The notes: generated by a model not told the origin, from the sequence alone. DNA of 64,000 bases from Siphonodentalium dalli (GCA_032622095.1 CP136062.1:227184578-227248577); one strand, 5' to 3'. Positions 38,733 to 51,296 are shown, counted from the stretch's first letter. Numbers and translations are program-made.

Positions 38733-41123
38733 ATCGTATTAATTATAGAACAACTCAATGGTATACCGTGGTTAAACCACTAAGTCCATTAATTATAGAA
38801 CAACTATATAGTATGCCGTGGTTAAACCACCAAGTCCATTAATTATAGAACAACTATATAGTATGCCGTGGTTAAACCACCAAGTCCATTAATTATAGAA
38901 CAACTATATAGTACACCACGGTTAAACCACCAAGTCCATTAATTATAGAACAACTATATAGTACACCGTGGTTAAACCACCAAGTCCATTAATTATAGAA
39001 CAACTATATAGTATGCCGTGGTTAAAACAACAAGTCCATTAATTATAGAACAACTATATAGTATACCGTGGTTAAACCACCAAGTCCATTAATTATAGAA
39101 CAACTATATAGTACACCGTGGTTAAACCACCAAGTCCATTAATTATAGAACAACTATATAGTATGCCGTGGTTAAACACCAAGTCCATTAATTATAGAAC
39201 AACTATATAGTATACCGTGGTTAAACCACCAAGTCCATTAATTATAGAACAGCTATATAGTACACCGTGGTTAAACCACCAAGTCCATTAATTATAGAAC
39301 AACTATATAGTATGCCGTGGTTAAAACACCAAGTCCATTAATTATAGAACAACCATATAGTATACCGTGGTTAAACCACCAAGTCCATTAATTATAGAAC
39401 AAATATATAGTATGCCGTGGTTAAAACACCAAGTCCATTAATTATAGAACAACTATATAGTATACCGTGGTTAAACCACCAAGTCCATTAATTATAGAAC
39501 AACTATATAGTATACCGTTGTTAAACCACCAAGTACATTAATTATAGAACGACTATATAGTATACCGTGGTTAAACCACCAAGTCCATTAATTATAGAAC
39601 AACTATACAGTATACCGTGGTTAAACCACCAAGTCCATTAATTATAGAACAACTATATAGTATACCGTGGTTAAACCACCAAGTCCATTAATTATAGAAC
39701 AACTCTATAGTACACCGTGGTTAAACCACCAAGTCCATTAATTATATAACAACTATATAGTACACCGTGGTTAAACCACCAAGTCCATTAATTATAGAAC
39801 AACTATATAGTATACCGTGGTTAAACCACCAAGTCCATTAATTATAGAACAACTATATAGTATACCGTGGTTAAACCACCAAGTCCATTAATTATAGAAC
39901 AAATATATATTATACCGTGGTTAAAACACCAAGTCCATTAATTATAGAACAACTATATAGTATACCGTGGTTAAACCACCAAGTCCATTAATTTTAGAAC
40001 AACTATATAGTATACCGTTGTTAAACCACCAAGTCCATTAATTATAGAACAACTATATAGTATACCGTGGTTAAACCACCAAGTCCATTAATTATAGAAC
40101 AACTATATAGTATACCGTGGTTAAACCACCAAGTCCATTAATTATAGAACAAATATATATTATACCGTGGTTAAAACACCAAGTCCATTAATTATAGAAC
40201 AACTATATAGTATACCGTGGTTAAACCACCAAGTCCATTAATTTTAGAACAACTATATAGTATACCGTTGTTAAACCACCAAGTCCATTAATTATAGAAC
40301 AACTATATAGTATACCGTGGTTAAACCACCAAGTCCATTAATTATAGAACAACTATATAGTATACCGTTGTTAAACCACCAAGTACATTAATTATAGAAC
40401 AACTATATAGTATACCGTGGTTAAACCACCACGTCCATTAATTATAGAACAACTATATAGTATACCGTGGTTAAACCACCAAGTCCATTAATTATAGAAC
40501 AACTATATAGTATACAGTGGTTAAACCACCAAGTCCATTAATTATAGAACAACTATACAGTATACCGTTGTTAAACCACCAAGTCCATTAATCATAGAAC
40601 AACTATATAGTATACCGTGGATAAACCACCAAGTCCATTAATTATAGAACAACTATATAGTATACAGTGGTTAAACCACCAAGTACATTAATTATAGAAC
40701 AACTATATAGTACACCGTGGTTAAACCACCACGACCATTAATTATAGAACAACTATATAGTATACCGTGGTTAAACCACCAAGTCCATTAATTATAGAAC
40801 AACTATATAGTACACCGTGGTTAAACCACCAAGTACATTAATTATAGAACAACTATATAGTACATCGTGGTTAAACCACCAAGTCCATTAATTATAGAAC
40901 AACTATATAGTATACCGTGGTTAAAACACCAAGTCCATTAATTATAGAACAACTATATAGTATACCGTGGTTAAACCACCAAGTACATTAATTATAGAAC
41001 AACTATATAGTACACCGTGGTTAAACCACCAAGTCCATTAATTATAGAACAACTATATAGTATACCGTGGTTAAACCACCAAGTCCATTAATTATAGAAC
41101 AACTATATAGTATACCGTGGTTG
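38733..41123. repeat. 50-bp minisatellite, about 48 copies
   Basis: Units contain AAGTCCATTAATTATAGAAC, then AACTATATAG and TATACCGTGGTTAAACCACC. Each unit has a short palindrome, GTGGTT-A-AACCAC. Variants (ATGCCG, ACACCG, AAACACC, CGTTG) recur in blocks; AAATATATAT at 39901 and 40151 marks a 250-bp (five-unit) higher-order step. The first unit (38733) is the most diverged, as expected at an array edge. Confidence 0.97.
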
Positions 41124-41124
41124 A

Positions 41125-41779
41125 ACTTTCACCGACTCGAATCAAGAAAACTTAGGGATAGCGGGTGTCAGACCCCACAACAAGGAAGAAGCCATTAAAA
41201 ACGTAATAAACACACAGAAAACAACACTTGTATATGCAGTAACACGCACACTCATCATACGTACTCACGTCCTTGTATCATCCATCCATCCATCCATAGC
41301 ATTAAATAAGTATAGGAGATGGCAACAATACGCTTTTAGCTAACTGTCAAAACCTATTCTCATGCATAACTATTATTTACTGATGGTATATACATATTAA
41401 TATTTGATTGACTATATTTGACTATATTCCAATTATTTCCGATTACACTTCCGGTTATCGAATGTAAATAGTGAATAAATAAAGAAATTGCAATAGCTCC
41501 CTTAGGTTGAACATTTTGCAATAGAATTTTCCAACGGGCACATCACCTGTTGACAATTTCCAAACTAACACCCTATAAATATCACCCCTATAATTAACAC
41601 ACCTATGATTACCTTCAATTTACCTTCAATTTACCTTTAATTTACCTTTGATCTTCAGCCTGTGTTAAGCTATTAAGCTTTCTCTTGTATTTGGCTACTT
41701 GTCTTATGAGTTAACTTTAATGGTGTTTACGTATTAATATAAGTCAAAATAAAATTTATTTGGTTATCCTCACCAGCTA
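41125..41779. other. No recognisable feature
   Basis: Spacer with a short (CATC)n run at about 41279-41297 and imperfect ACCTTCAATTT/ACCTTTAATTT repetition near 41610-41650. Confidence 0.5.
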
Positions 41780-43490
41780 TCGTTGAGATAGGAGTTGAAT
41801 TGGTCAAGGGAGTCAGCTGTCACACATAGATCTGTCAGATTACTCAAGGTCGTCGGAGATCTTCTTGGCAATGTTGGTACCGCCTCTTATATATTTTTGC
41901 TTGGGTGTCCTCTGATTCTGTCATCTTTGGGGTTGCCCATTGTTATGTCTGTCGTATTTTATCTGTTTTGTATTTCGTAAAGCTGGGTCATTTCGTTTCT
42001 CTTTCTTCAAAATTCGAAAGTTGGTATATCAAGATGTCGTAGACTCTCTTCATAAGATTTATTTTGTATTTTCTTCACCAGCTGTGTGGCTCTTTTATTT
42101 TATCCCTTCTTAAATATGGGTTCCAAATTGATGAGCCACATTCAAGGGTAGGTCTGACGTGTGGTTTGTGTGGTACATTGAACATGTCTTCGTCCATATA
42201 TTGAAATGTTCGCCCTATAATTCCTAACTTCTGGTTTGCTTTGTTCACAATTGTTGAGACATGTGTATTGAATTTCATATTTTGTCAAATGTATACTCCA
42301 ACATCCTTTTCTTCTTCGGCTGTCCCTATAGTATTGATTTATCCGTTCTCAGAAATTGTGTATACTAATGTTGGTTATGTTTATTCCCAAGGTGCATTAC
42401 TTTACATTTGTCTTCATTGAAGCGTAGTATAGCCATCATTCTGTCTGACAAGCTAGACAATGCCTATATGTCTTTAAAAAGATTCTGACAATCGATGTTC
42501 GATGCTAGGTTTTAGTATACGTTTGTATACCACCCGCAAATATCGTTATATTTCTGTCAATTACCTCTCTGCTATCAGTTATGTAGATACGAAATGGTGT
42601 CGGACCCAGGAGAGACCGTTGTGGAATTCCGCTGGTAACTGTACTAGCAGTTGATGGTTGTCCTCCTATTTTTAATGTGTGCAAACGGTTTGTTAAGACG
42701 TCTTTGGTCTACTGTGTGATTATTTCGTATATCCCATAGCTGTTTATCTTATTTAACAAGCGGCTGTGTGGTAAAATAAAATGCTTTCATGGAGTCAAAG
42801 TATGCTGCATTTATTCCCTTACCTTGATTGTCTCATATATACCAGTCTTCTTCGACTTCTAGGAGTTGGGTTACACATTTATTCTGAGCCCAGCATCAGT
42901 GTTTCTACTCTGTGGATAGGCTGTTTGATTCCATGTGGTCCATTATATTGTCGCGGACGAATCTCTACAGTATAGTACTTGCTACACTTGTTAAGCTTAC
43001 TGGTCGATAGTTGCCTTGGGTCCAAGTTCTTTCTTTGTTGTTTATGGGAACTACAGGGAACTCCTTCATCGATATATGTTTTTTAAATCGTTATCAGTGG
43101 TGTACTATAAGACTTGATGCAGTTACACATAGAAACACCGGATGAAGTTGGTCCCCCGCGGGTGATTTTGTTGAATCCAACGCGATGAGATTGTTCTCCA
43201 CTTGTTCTGGTGCCACTACTAGGGTGTTTAGCTCGTCTAAGAATTAGCGGTCAACATGTTCCGGGAAAGGATCATCCTAATCATTTGAAAATACGCTGCT
43301 GAAGTATGCATTGGAAATCCCATGCAGCCTTGTCTTTATTGTCTCGACTAATATTTCCATCTTTATCTTATATGTCGGCTATACTTTTTTTATTTTAGTA
43401 TTCTGCTTGACGTCGCTCCAGAAGGATTTTGAGTCTTTCTTGAAGTCAGCGGCAAATTTTATTTCAAAGTCCTTGTGGGCTTGTTTGGTT

Positions 43491-44040
43491 CTTTTGGTGG
43501 CTAGATTGCGTGCAGCCACATATGATTTGAATGTTTTGGTGGTTAGATTGCGTGCAGCCACATATGATTTGAATGTTTTGGTGGTTAGATTGCGTGCAGC
43601 CACATATGATTTGAATGTTTTCAGTTGGTGGTTAGATTGCGTGCAGCCACATATGATTTGAATGTTTTGGTGGTTAGATTGCGTGCAGCCACATATGATT
43701 TAATGTTTTGGTGGTTAGATTGCGTGCAGCCACATATGATTTGAATGTTTTGGTGGTTAGATTGCGTGCAGCCACATATGATTTGAATGTTTTGGTGGCT
43801 AGATTGCGTGCAGCCACATATGATTTGAATGTTTTGGTGGCTAGATTGCGTGCAGCCACATATGATTTGAATGTTTTGGTGGTTAGATTGCGTGCAGCCA
43901 CATATGATTTGAATGTTTTGGTGGTTAGATTGCGTGCAGCCACATATTATTTGAATGTTTTGCTGGTTAGATTGCGTGCAGCCACATATGATTTGAATGT
44001 TTTGGTGGTTAGGTCACGTGACAGCCACATATGATTTGAA
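43491..44040 (-). repeat. 42-bp minisatellite inside LINE coding sequence, 13 copies
   Basis: Units contain GGTTAGATTGCGTGCAGCCA and CATATGATTTGAATGTTTT. On the coding strand each unit is 14 codons, KTFKSYVAARNLTT. A single such stretch (YVAARNxAT) belongs to the LINE linker between WMTKEAR and KSFWSDVK, so the array is an in-frame expansion of LINE coding sequence. Two visible indels, CAGTT inserted near 43621 and one base lost near 43700, break the otherwise continuous frame. Confidence 0.93.
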
Positions 44041-44159
44041 TGTTTTGTCCGATTTGTAGTGGATATATTTCGTACGTTTTCCTTTGACGGCATTCCGCGC
44101 TTCTTTTGTCATCCATACTTTCTTCTTTTTCTTATTCTCCCCTGTCGTTGTTAGATGAA

Positions 44160-44597
44160 CTGTTTGGTCTCTGATAGTTATGATTTTTCTTGTTTTGGTC
44201 TCTGATAGTTATGATATTTCTTGTTTTGGTCTCTGATAGTTATGATATTTCTTGTTTTGGTCTCTGATAGTTATGATATATCTTGTTTTGGTCTCTGATA
44301 GTTATGATATTTCTTGTTTTGGTCTCTGATAGTAATGATATTTCTTGTTTTGGTCTCTGATAGTTATGATATTTCTTGTTTTGGTCTCTGATAGTTATGA
44401 TATTTCTTGTTTTGGTCTCTGATAGTTATGATATTTCTTGTTTTGGTCTCTGATAGTTATGATATTTCTTGTTTTGGTCTCTGATAGTTATGATATTTCT
44501 TGTTTTGGTCTCTGATAGTTATGATATTTCTTGTTTTGGTCTCTGATAGTTATGATATTTCTTGTTTTGGTCTCTGATAGTTATGATATTTCTTGTT
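44160..44597 (-). repeat. 31-bp minisatellite inside LINE linker, 14 copies
   Basis: Units contain GGTCTCTGATAGTTATGATA and TTTCTTGTTTT. The single-copy source reads IITIRDQ on the minus strand and continues directly as TVHLTTTGENKKKKK and VWMTKEAR. At 31 bp the unit is not a multiple of three, so each added copy shifts the frame, in contrast to the adjacent 42-bp array. Confidence 0.93.
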
Positions 44598-45074
44598 AAG
44601 TAGTCCGACGATTCCTCTACTGCCATCGAGTTTATTTTCATCCAATCCAATATTGTAAGTAGTTCGTTCTCTTTGTCATAATTCGCTTTATTGTATACTG
44701 TTATGAATGAAATAGTTATTTGCATTTTTCTCAGTTATTTAAAAATATCCGTTGGAGGTTTATTGGTCTCAATTGACGATATATATGTTAACTTCTGATT
44801 GTTGTACTATTGATGGAGCCATTTGTTCATGTTTATCTTTGTTATCAGCAATGTAACCTATACCCATTGGCCCATTCAAATAGATGATAGTGTAATATAG
44901 GTTTCATCTCAACTTTCTTTAAAAAATAGGTTTGAATACTCTGGCAAGATGTATCAAAAAGTTATAGATAATACTCTCCAATTTTCAAACTATTTGATTA
45001 CAAATACAGAACTTTATCCCCTAGAATTCTTGATTACAAATACAATACAGATACAGAATATTATTTCCCCATCC

Positions 45075-45087
45075 CTGATAACGAGTG
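45075..45087. repeat. Target-site duplication, left, of SINE
   Basis: CTGATAACGAGTG, repeated with one mismatch at 45392-45404 (CTGATAACGTGTG). Confidence 0.85.
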
Positions 45088-45391
45088 GGGTCCTCGGTGG
45101 CTCAATCGGTTAGGGGTACAACTCCAAGTCATTTCACCCTCCAGCGCTGGCGATAAGGGTTCAAATCCAAATGTTTCCATCATAACTCGAAATCGTTATC
45201 TGGTGGAGTAGCCAGTTACTCGCCGATGGCCGGTGAGTTGCATCACAAGGTCGACGAGTTTATCAGCTATTGAAATCACTGTTAGATTAGCCGTAAGTGA
45301 AGTGCGGATTTCCTCCACCATTAAAACTGGCAATATCGTGAAATGGCCTTAGTTGTTGAAAGCGACATTAAACCCAAATCAATCAATCAAT
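45088..45391 (+). mobile_element. tRNA-derived SINE with (ATCA)n tail
   Basis: 304 bp. The head is tRNA-like: A-box type TGGCTCAATCGG at 45098-45109 and B-box GGTTCAAATCC at 45158-45168, the internal RNA polymerase III promoter elements that drive SINE transcription. A body of about 200 bp follows, with CGACATTAAACCCAAATC and a CAATCAATCAATC tail. A 13-bp target duplication flanks it. The head lacks a foldable full cloverleaf and has a body, so it is a SINE and not a tRNA gene. (ATCA)n-tailed SINEs of this look are familiar from mollusc genomes. The body family was not identified. Confidence 0.88.
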
Positions 45392-45404
45392 CTGATAACG
45401 TGTG

Positions 45405-47900
45405 TCTCATGTGTCTCCTTTACTTCATAATAGTTTTCGTTTTAGTTCTCACTGAACTGCAATATGATATTGCTGTACACCTGTAAACATCTAGCCGCTT
45501 CCTGTTAGAGATATGGTTGGGCAGTATAGTGAAATGAAACTTTTTAGAAATGGAAATGCCGAAATTATTAATATCCAACTGAAACTTTCAGGTATTGCTA
45601 TTGGTAATTTTATAGATATTTAAACAAAATTGTTAATGGTTTGTTTGGTTTCATAGACAGCCTGTGAAGTGAGTGTCGCACCAAAAGCATGGTCATTGTC
45701 CGTTTTGAGATATTTTCGTCGCATGCATCTACAAATTGGTGTCTATAATCATTCGGATTGGATATTATATTATATATATAAGTTTCAACATCGCGAATCA
45801 AATGTGACACATTTTCCGTTTGCACATTATACAATAAAATATGTTTTTCATTTTACTCGGGCGTTCACCATGTCCACGTATGTAGGGCCGTGGCGATGGG
45901 GGTGTCTCATCCCAATTTTAATCAATATATTCAAAAGCTGGAAATTTTATACCTGACACGGCAATGGTTGGAAATTTGACATCAGCAATATGTTGAAATT
46001 GTTCTCATAGTTTTATTTTCAACAATTTGTTATTGGTGATTTCTTTAGGCAACATTTGCTTATTTTTTGGCCAATTTTTTGGACTGAAATGGCCATCAGT
46101 TGGAAATGATCCAACCTTAGATGTGTGTCAAGTTTGGAAAATGTCCAACAATTGGAAATCTTAAGGCTGGATGCTAGGATTTTGCAATTTTCAGGGTTCA
46201 GATTAAAACATTTTCTCACACCTGGCCATAACCACGGTCGGTCGATAAATTCCAAAGATGAACAGTCCCACACCTCCAAATCAGGCCCTCTAGACCCGTC
46301 CCTGTGTACATATCAGCCTCACGGTCCACGGCGCACTCAAATTTAGATTATTGAACTAATTGTCCAGTAAGTTTGAATCCATAGAAACGTGTCATCCCAT
46401 TTCTCCTTACATATATATATATGGACATACATGTACATGAACACGCACATTTAATACCATCGAATGCGCAACAAATGTACCATGCGCATACAGAGTACGT
46501 GTACCATCATCAGTTAGTATTTATAATAATAGCTTATAACGAAGGTGCGTGACCACCGACGGACAGCTGATTAGAGACAATCAAACTGGCACACTGACCA
46601 ATATATACACAGGTGAAAAGCGGGCTGGTCTATCAGCGATTGCACAATACTATTGTTCGAGTTAATTGTTGAAAGGAAATCACCCATGACGGCATGACCC
46701 CAGATAAATATCTATCTTAACCGCAGAGCGAATTAGAATCCATACGACAATCAGGTGCTTGTACTAAATCATTTTATCCAAAAGTTTAAAACCGTATAGC
46801 TGAGTATCCGGATAGCCGTAATTCTTATCCGGCGAAGTATAAACACTCTATTGTTATCGCTGCCGGCTAAAGCGAATGCGATCTTCGCCGGGTAATGTAT
46901 AAACACCCCCTCAGTCTCTACTCTCTAGCACAAATATTCAAGAACTAACACAAACATATGTTTAACATTCTCTTTACTAAATACTCATTGACGAGTAGTT
47001 CTCTTATGAAATTTTAAGATAATAAGTTCAACATAGGCCGTTTGTTCAACTTATTATAAAGACATTTCCCAACACTGAAAAGGAATCCATTTGTACTTGT
47101 ATCATAAGTTCATCTGTTTGTCGTCTGATTATATTTCTTTTTAACACCACTATAGACTAATAATAGATCATTCCATAGACCGCCATGTTTCAGGTAAAGA
47201 GAGAAGTTACGGCCCTGACAGTGACTGGTCCTCCCCTCCGTTGTTATCTGAACAGAACGCTGAACGCCATTAGCATTATACGCGACGATTATAACTGAGA
47301 GATTGTTTCCTCGTTTGGGTCTCCCATAAAGTCTATATAGTTTAGAATTCTTTCATTTCGGTTCACCGACAATGTTTCTGCACATAAGTTAATTTGATCA
47401 TTTAGAATTCAAGCCCTCGTTGTTATTACGCGAAAAAAATATTCCTCATTCAACATCGCCCATTAAACCTGTTCCTAATACCTTTATCATAGCAAGCATT
47501 CCCTGAATTTCGAAAAACGCCGCGCACGATGGCAGTTTCAATGGAAAAACACTTCTCAGTTGTCAATGGCAGGTAGATTTATGTTCTCACTCGTCATCGA
47601 ATGCGAGAAAACGCGAGAAAAAATTGACCCCAAACATGTTCGACAATTAGTCTGGCATCAGAATGCGTTTAACACCGGTTACGAAGTCGTATCGGTTACG
47701 ATCAAACAGCTGTTGACAGAGCAAGCTAATGTTTACCGGCGTTCTCTCACTCCTCTAATTAAAAGATGATAGAGTTATGAGTACCAAGTATGTGTTAGAA
47801 CATAAATCATGGAATTTTATGTTTTCACTTGCATGTCTTCAAAGCTTGGTCGTGTGAACATTCTACAAGATCCGTGACGGAGGCGTAGTCATGCAGTCAA
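45405..47900. other. No recognisable feature
   Basis: Spacer with several open frames of 60-95 codons on both strands, none with a recognised domain. ATCCGGCGAAGTATAAACAC near 46828 and CTTCGCCGGGTAATGTATAA near 46882 look like a short repeated motif. A microsatellite-like (AT)n run lies at about 46410. Confidence 0.5.
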
Positions 47901-47904
47901 TGTT

Positions 47905-48014
47905 GATTTTAAATGCATTTGGATATTTTCTTCGCAAATGCCGCATGTTTGCAATTGATATTTTAAATGAATTTGGATATTATGGTCTCAAATGCCGCAT
48001 GTTTGAAATTGATC
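47905..48014. repeat. 54-bp tandem duplication
   Basis: Two diverged copies containing AAATG.ATTTGGATATT and CAAATGCCGCATGTTTG, at 47911 and 47965. Confidence 0.8.
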
Positions 48015-48019
48015 TTATT

Positions 48020-49730
48020 TTCAGAAGGACGAAGATCAATATGTGGAATTAATTACAAATTATTTATTTTTGTTTAGGATACCGAGGATTTGAGATCATA
48101 TTAAGGGTGTCAATGGTCGTATTAACACAGAGGCGACGATGATGTCGACATATGGGGTCGGTTTAGATCATGCCAAGAATCTCTACGCTGGCTAACGCCC
48201 GTAGAGATCATATTCCACCAATACAAAACGTTGGAACTTTTTGAAGTGTTGACAGGGAACCCTATAAAGTCGAAAAAATAACGCGGGGAATATATTACTT
48301 AATTATTATCTGTTCCTTAGTAATGTACTTCGCTGTGTAGGTGAAGGCCCTTAGAAGCTATGGGTAACTCGGTGGTGAGGGTTACAATACACCAAATGAT
48401 TTGCATAGGCCTCAGTGTTAACAAATCCCGCTGGCCTGTATTCGCAGGAAAGCTTTGACCCTGCACGAGTATAAAAAATTGAAGAACGCCCTTTTAGACA
48501 CAAGAAAATTTTCTCAAAAGTACTTGTCAACGATCTCGATCTCGCTGCAGTTTGACAAACGTCACACTACCCTTAAAATTGAGAAAAAAATGACATCGAA
48601 AAAAACACCAACCCCTCCCATAAATTATTCGCCAATTTGACAGCCGTAACTGTTCACCATGTGGCTATATTTGATGTTTCTCGTCGGGAAACACGTTTGT
48701 GCATTTTTTCGTGCAATTTTCATCCATGTATCATTGACCATTCAGCTGCCAGAATTTTTTGTATGCTGATCCTAACTTGGGGGTACCAGGGGAAATCACT
48801 CTACTAATTTGTATTTGGTAACATGTAACAAAGTTGATTCGATTCCAGATAAGTGCGGGTGTTAAGTTGTGACCGGCACAAGGGTGCGGTGACACAATTC
48901 GTGTATCTGGCTATATTGGTCACTTGAGCATGGAGCTCAGTATTATTGAAGTAATTTCACATTCAACCATCTTCGTGTTATGTCCTCCAATAAAACTGAC
49001 AGCGGCGTAATTGACCTATATGATTGCGACAGTGATCATAAACCTCATCAAACCACCGTATGAGTGTTATCCAATGCATATTTCATTATGTCAGTGATAA
49101 TACTGCACGTCTCTCACAGAATTGTAAATATAAATCGCACATTTCGAATCAGAACACCAACTAACCCCATATATGTTCCCCTCTCGTTCCATAGCATACA
49201 TATGTGTACACCATATACACTTCCCGTAGTAAAAGAAACAGTACTTCTGTGCACCGGAAATTTGATTATCTCAACCTGATACCATACACCTGCCAAACCA
49301 AGAAGCGTGGGTGTTCAAAGGGGCACAACTCCAACGTTTGAATCAAATCATTTCCTGCGAAGTGGTCGAACGTGTGAGCCACAGAAACCGACTGTCAAAC
49401 GCTGATGAAAGAGCTGTTCGTCAGAAAGAATGTCCTGTTTTCAGTTTGGCAACAGGAATCGATCGAATTGATGCTGTGTGGAGGCCGATTCAAAACCCGA
49501 ATAAAAGAAACTAAATCATGAATGAGTGTCTTGTCTCGCAGGTTCTGTAAAGGGCGAGTTCCGATTGAGCCGAATAAACGCACACCCTGACCAGCTTCAT
49601 CTCATTAAGACACAAAGCGAGCATACTTTGCTGCAATTAACACCGCAGCACCTGAAGAAGAAGTTAGCTCGTTTTTTATCTATCCTACGAAAACATCTTA
49701 ATGTGTCGAACAATTACTTCACGGCTGCAC
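48020..49730. other. No recognisable feature
   Basis: Spacer. Open frames at 49311-49514 and 49526-49780 have mixed composition but no recognised family. Confidence 0.45.
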
Positions 49731-49734
49731 TTGT

Positions 49735-49970
49735 TACGTTATACATCAACTGCTGCCATAACATCTCAACAGTATGCTGAATGTTCGCTTCTTATCGGAG
49801 ATCACATCAAAGCGACTGGCTGGATGGGGTCCAAATTCCCAGCCAGAATCTCGCGTGAAGAGCAAGCTCCCGAGAAAACGCGCATTGGTTAACTTGCATG
49901 GTTTACATTCTGTTGCAAGCGCCGGTTTGTGTGGGCTCAATGGTGGCAGAGAGCAAGAGGGCATAATGGG
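49735..49970 (+). repeat. Local duplication, copy 1
   Basis: Shares ATCAACTGCT, GGCTGGATGGG.TCC, CCAGCCAG, CGTGAAGAGC.AGCTCCCG, AGAAAACG and TTTACATTCTGTTG in the same order with 50215-50460. A 118-codon open frame at 49774-50130 runs through it but its counterpart copy does not keep that frame, which argues against coding. Confidence 0.7.
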
Positions 49971-50214
49971 GTTTCAGTCCAACTTTCCTTTTAGAATCAT
50001 TGCCTCAAACCTTAGCATTACCAAAAGTCCGACATACAAGTGTATCTCTATGTTGTATAGACACACACCATTTGATTTAAATGATAAATGTTTGGTGATT
50101 GTTTTTTATCTTAATCAAATATATTACTAGTATATTACTTTGAGTATATAACTAAATTCGGATTCTCATGCACTTCTGCATGTTCGCGTATATTCTAACT
50201 GCAATTATTCAGTC

Positions 50215-50460
50215 ATTGGGCGGCGTTACTGTTTGCATTGTAGATTACCACACGTAATTACATGCACGTCACGTTATATATCAACTGCTTGCTGTCGTTA
50301 AAACCCAACACTATTCGGAATGGATGGATGGGTTCCGAAATTCCAGCCAGGATTTACCGTGAAGAGCCAGCTCCCGAGAAAACGTATTGATTTACATTCT
50401 GTTGGGAGCATCGGCTCCGGGTGGCAAAACAACAGAAGCTTCAGTCCCTTGCTCTCGACT
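50215..50460 (+). repeat. Local duplication, copy 2
   Basis: Diverged copy of 49735-49970, about 500 bp downstream in direct orientation. Confidence 0.7.
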
Positions 50461-50499
50461 GCCGCATTTACACATGCACATATGCCTATGGTTTATGGG

Positions 50500-51130
50500 T
50501 ATGTAGGTGTGCGTACATGACCATCTGGTGGACACTTGTGTCTTCGGACCTGTCATAAATGATCACGTGACAATTTTTATATACATGTCCTGTGTATGTC
50601 TAAATGTGGAATGTGATTTCTGGACGATAAATCTATGTCTACATTGGGGACCTTCTGGATATTGTGCCCGGACATTGACCTTGTCATTCAGTGCTTCCGC
50701 CGCCCCTATTATATGTGGGATCTTGTTCGAGAAAATTCACTTGTGTCATGATGGGCTCCATACGCAACTCTATATAATCGATTGCGCCAATCAAATTCCA
50801 TATCACAATTTTGGAGGAAATATCACCATAAAACAACATAACATCTGAAAAGATTCATCAGTATTGAGTATTTTCGTCTGCCAAATTACATGTTTGGCAA
50901 ACGTGGTTGAATAATATTTATGGTGTCTATGTGGTTTTGGTCCTTCACACGATAACAATTATTCTGCAAATTGCTACCAAAACAAAATAAAATAAAATAT
51001 GCAATTAAAAATGTTTTATTACATACCTAGTTGGTTTCCTAAGCTAAATAATGCAGTGCTTTTATTTTTTGCAAATATTTCCTGCGGTATTATACTAGAT
51101 GTAAAATTTATTTTTATATTAGTCCAAATC
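50500..51130. other. No recognisable feature
   Basis: Spacer with a 113-codon open frame at 50507-50848 lacking any recognised domain. Confidence 0.5.
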
Positions 51131-51136
51131 AGGTAT

Positions 51137-51172
51137 CCACAATAACTTCTAGCGTAAGACAAACCTTGGACA
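51137..51172. repeat. Direct repeat flanking LINE fragment, left
   Basis: ATAACTTCTAGCGTAAGACA with neighbours, repeated at 51900-51935. The two copies bracket 51173-51899, including the LINE 3' end. Confidence 0.75.
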
Positions 51173-51296
51173 ATTCAATTCAATTTAACTTTAGATATTA
51201 CAGAGTATGTGCATAATTACATAATTATGTGCAAGATAGAACACAATATATAGTGAAATTCAACAATTATTTAATTCAACAACCCATGGTGGTGTC

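Larger units (their letters stand above)
41780..44765 (-). mobile_element. Degenerate LINE ORF2: linker, reverse transcriptase and C-terminal region
   Basis: Minus-strand reading, pieced together over several frames, follows the order of a LINE ORF2. A post-endonuclease linker (ANYDKENELL near 44680, VWMTKEARNAV near 44100) is followed by KDSKSFWSDVK (43420). RT motifs follow: NYRPVSLTSV (42989-43012 region), VTSGIPQRSLLGP (about 42600-42640), and FAGG at 42529-42540 where active RTs have FADD or YADD. Then come DKCKVMHLG (about 42400), KFNTHVSTIVNKANQKLG (42240), SSIWNPYLRRD (42110) and a C-terminal RGHP...LDQFNSYL. Several stops and frameshifts and the lost catalytic pair make it dead. Clade is CR1/Jockey-like by these motifs, not resolved. 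Two minisatellites lie inside. Confidence 0.88.

Noticed and set aside
42781-42975. Plus-strand open frames across 41.8-44.0 kb
   Set aside because: They are antisense to a clear LINE ORF2 on the minus strand.
45088-45170. Functional tRNA gene
   Set aside because: A and B boxes are present, but a 200-bp body, (ATCA)n tail and target duplication show a SINE.
49774-50130. 118-codon open frame as a possible gene
   Set aside because: It lies over a local duplication whose other copy does not preserve the frame; no domain.
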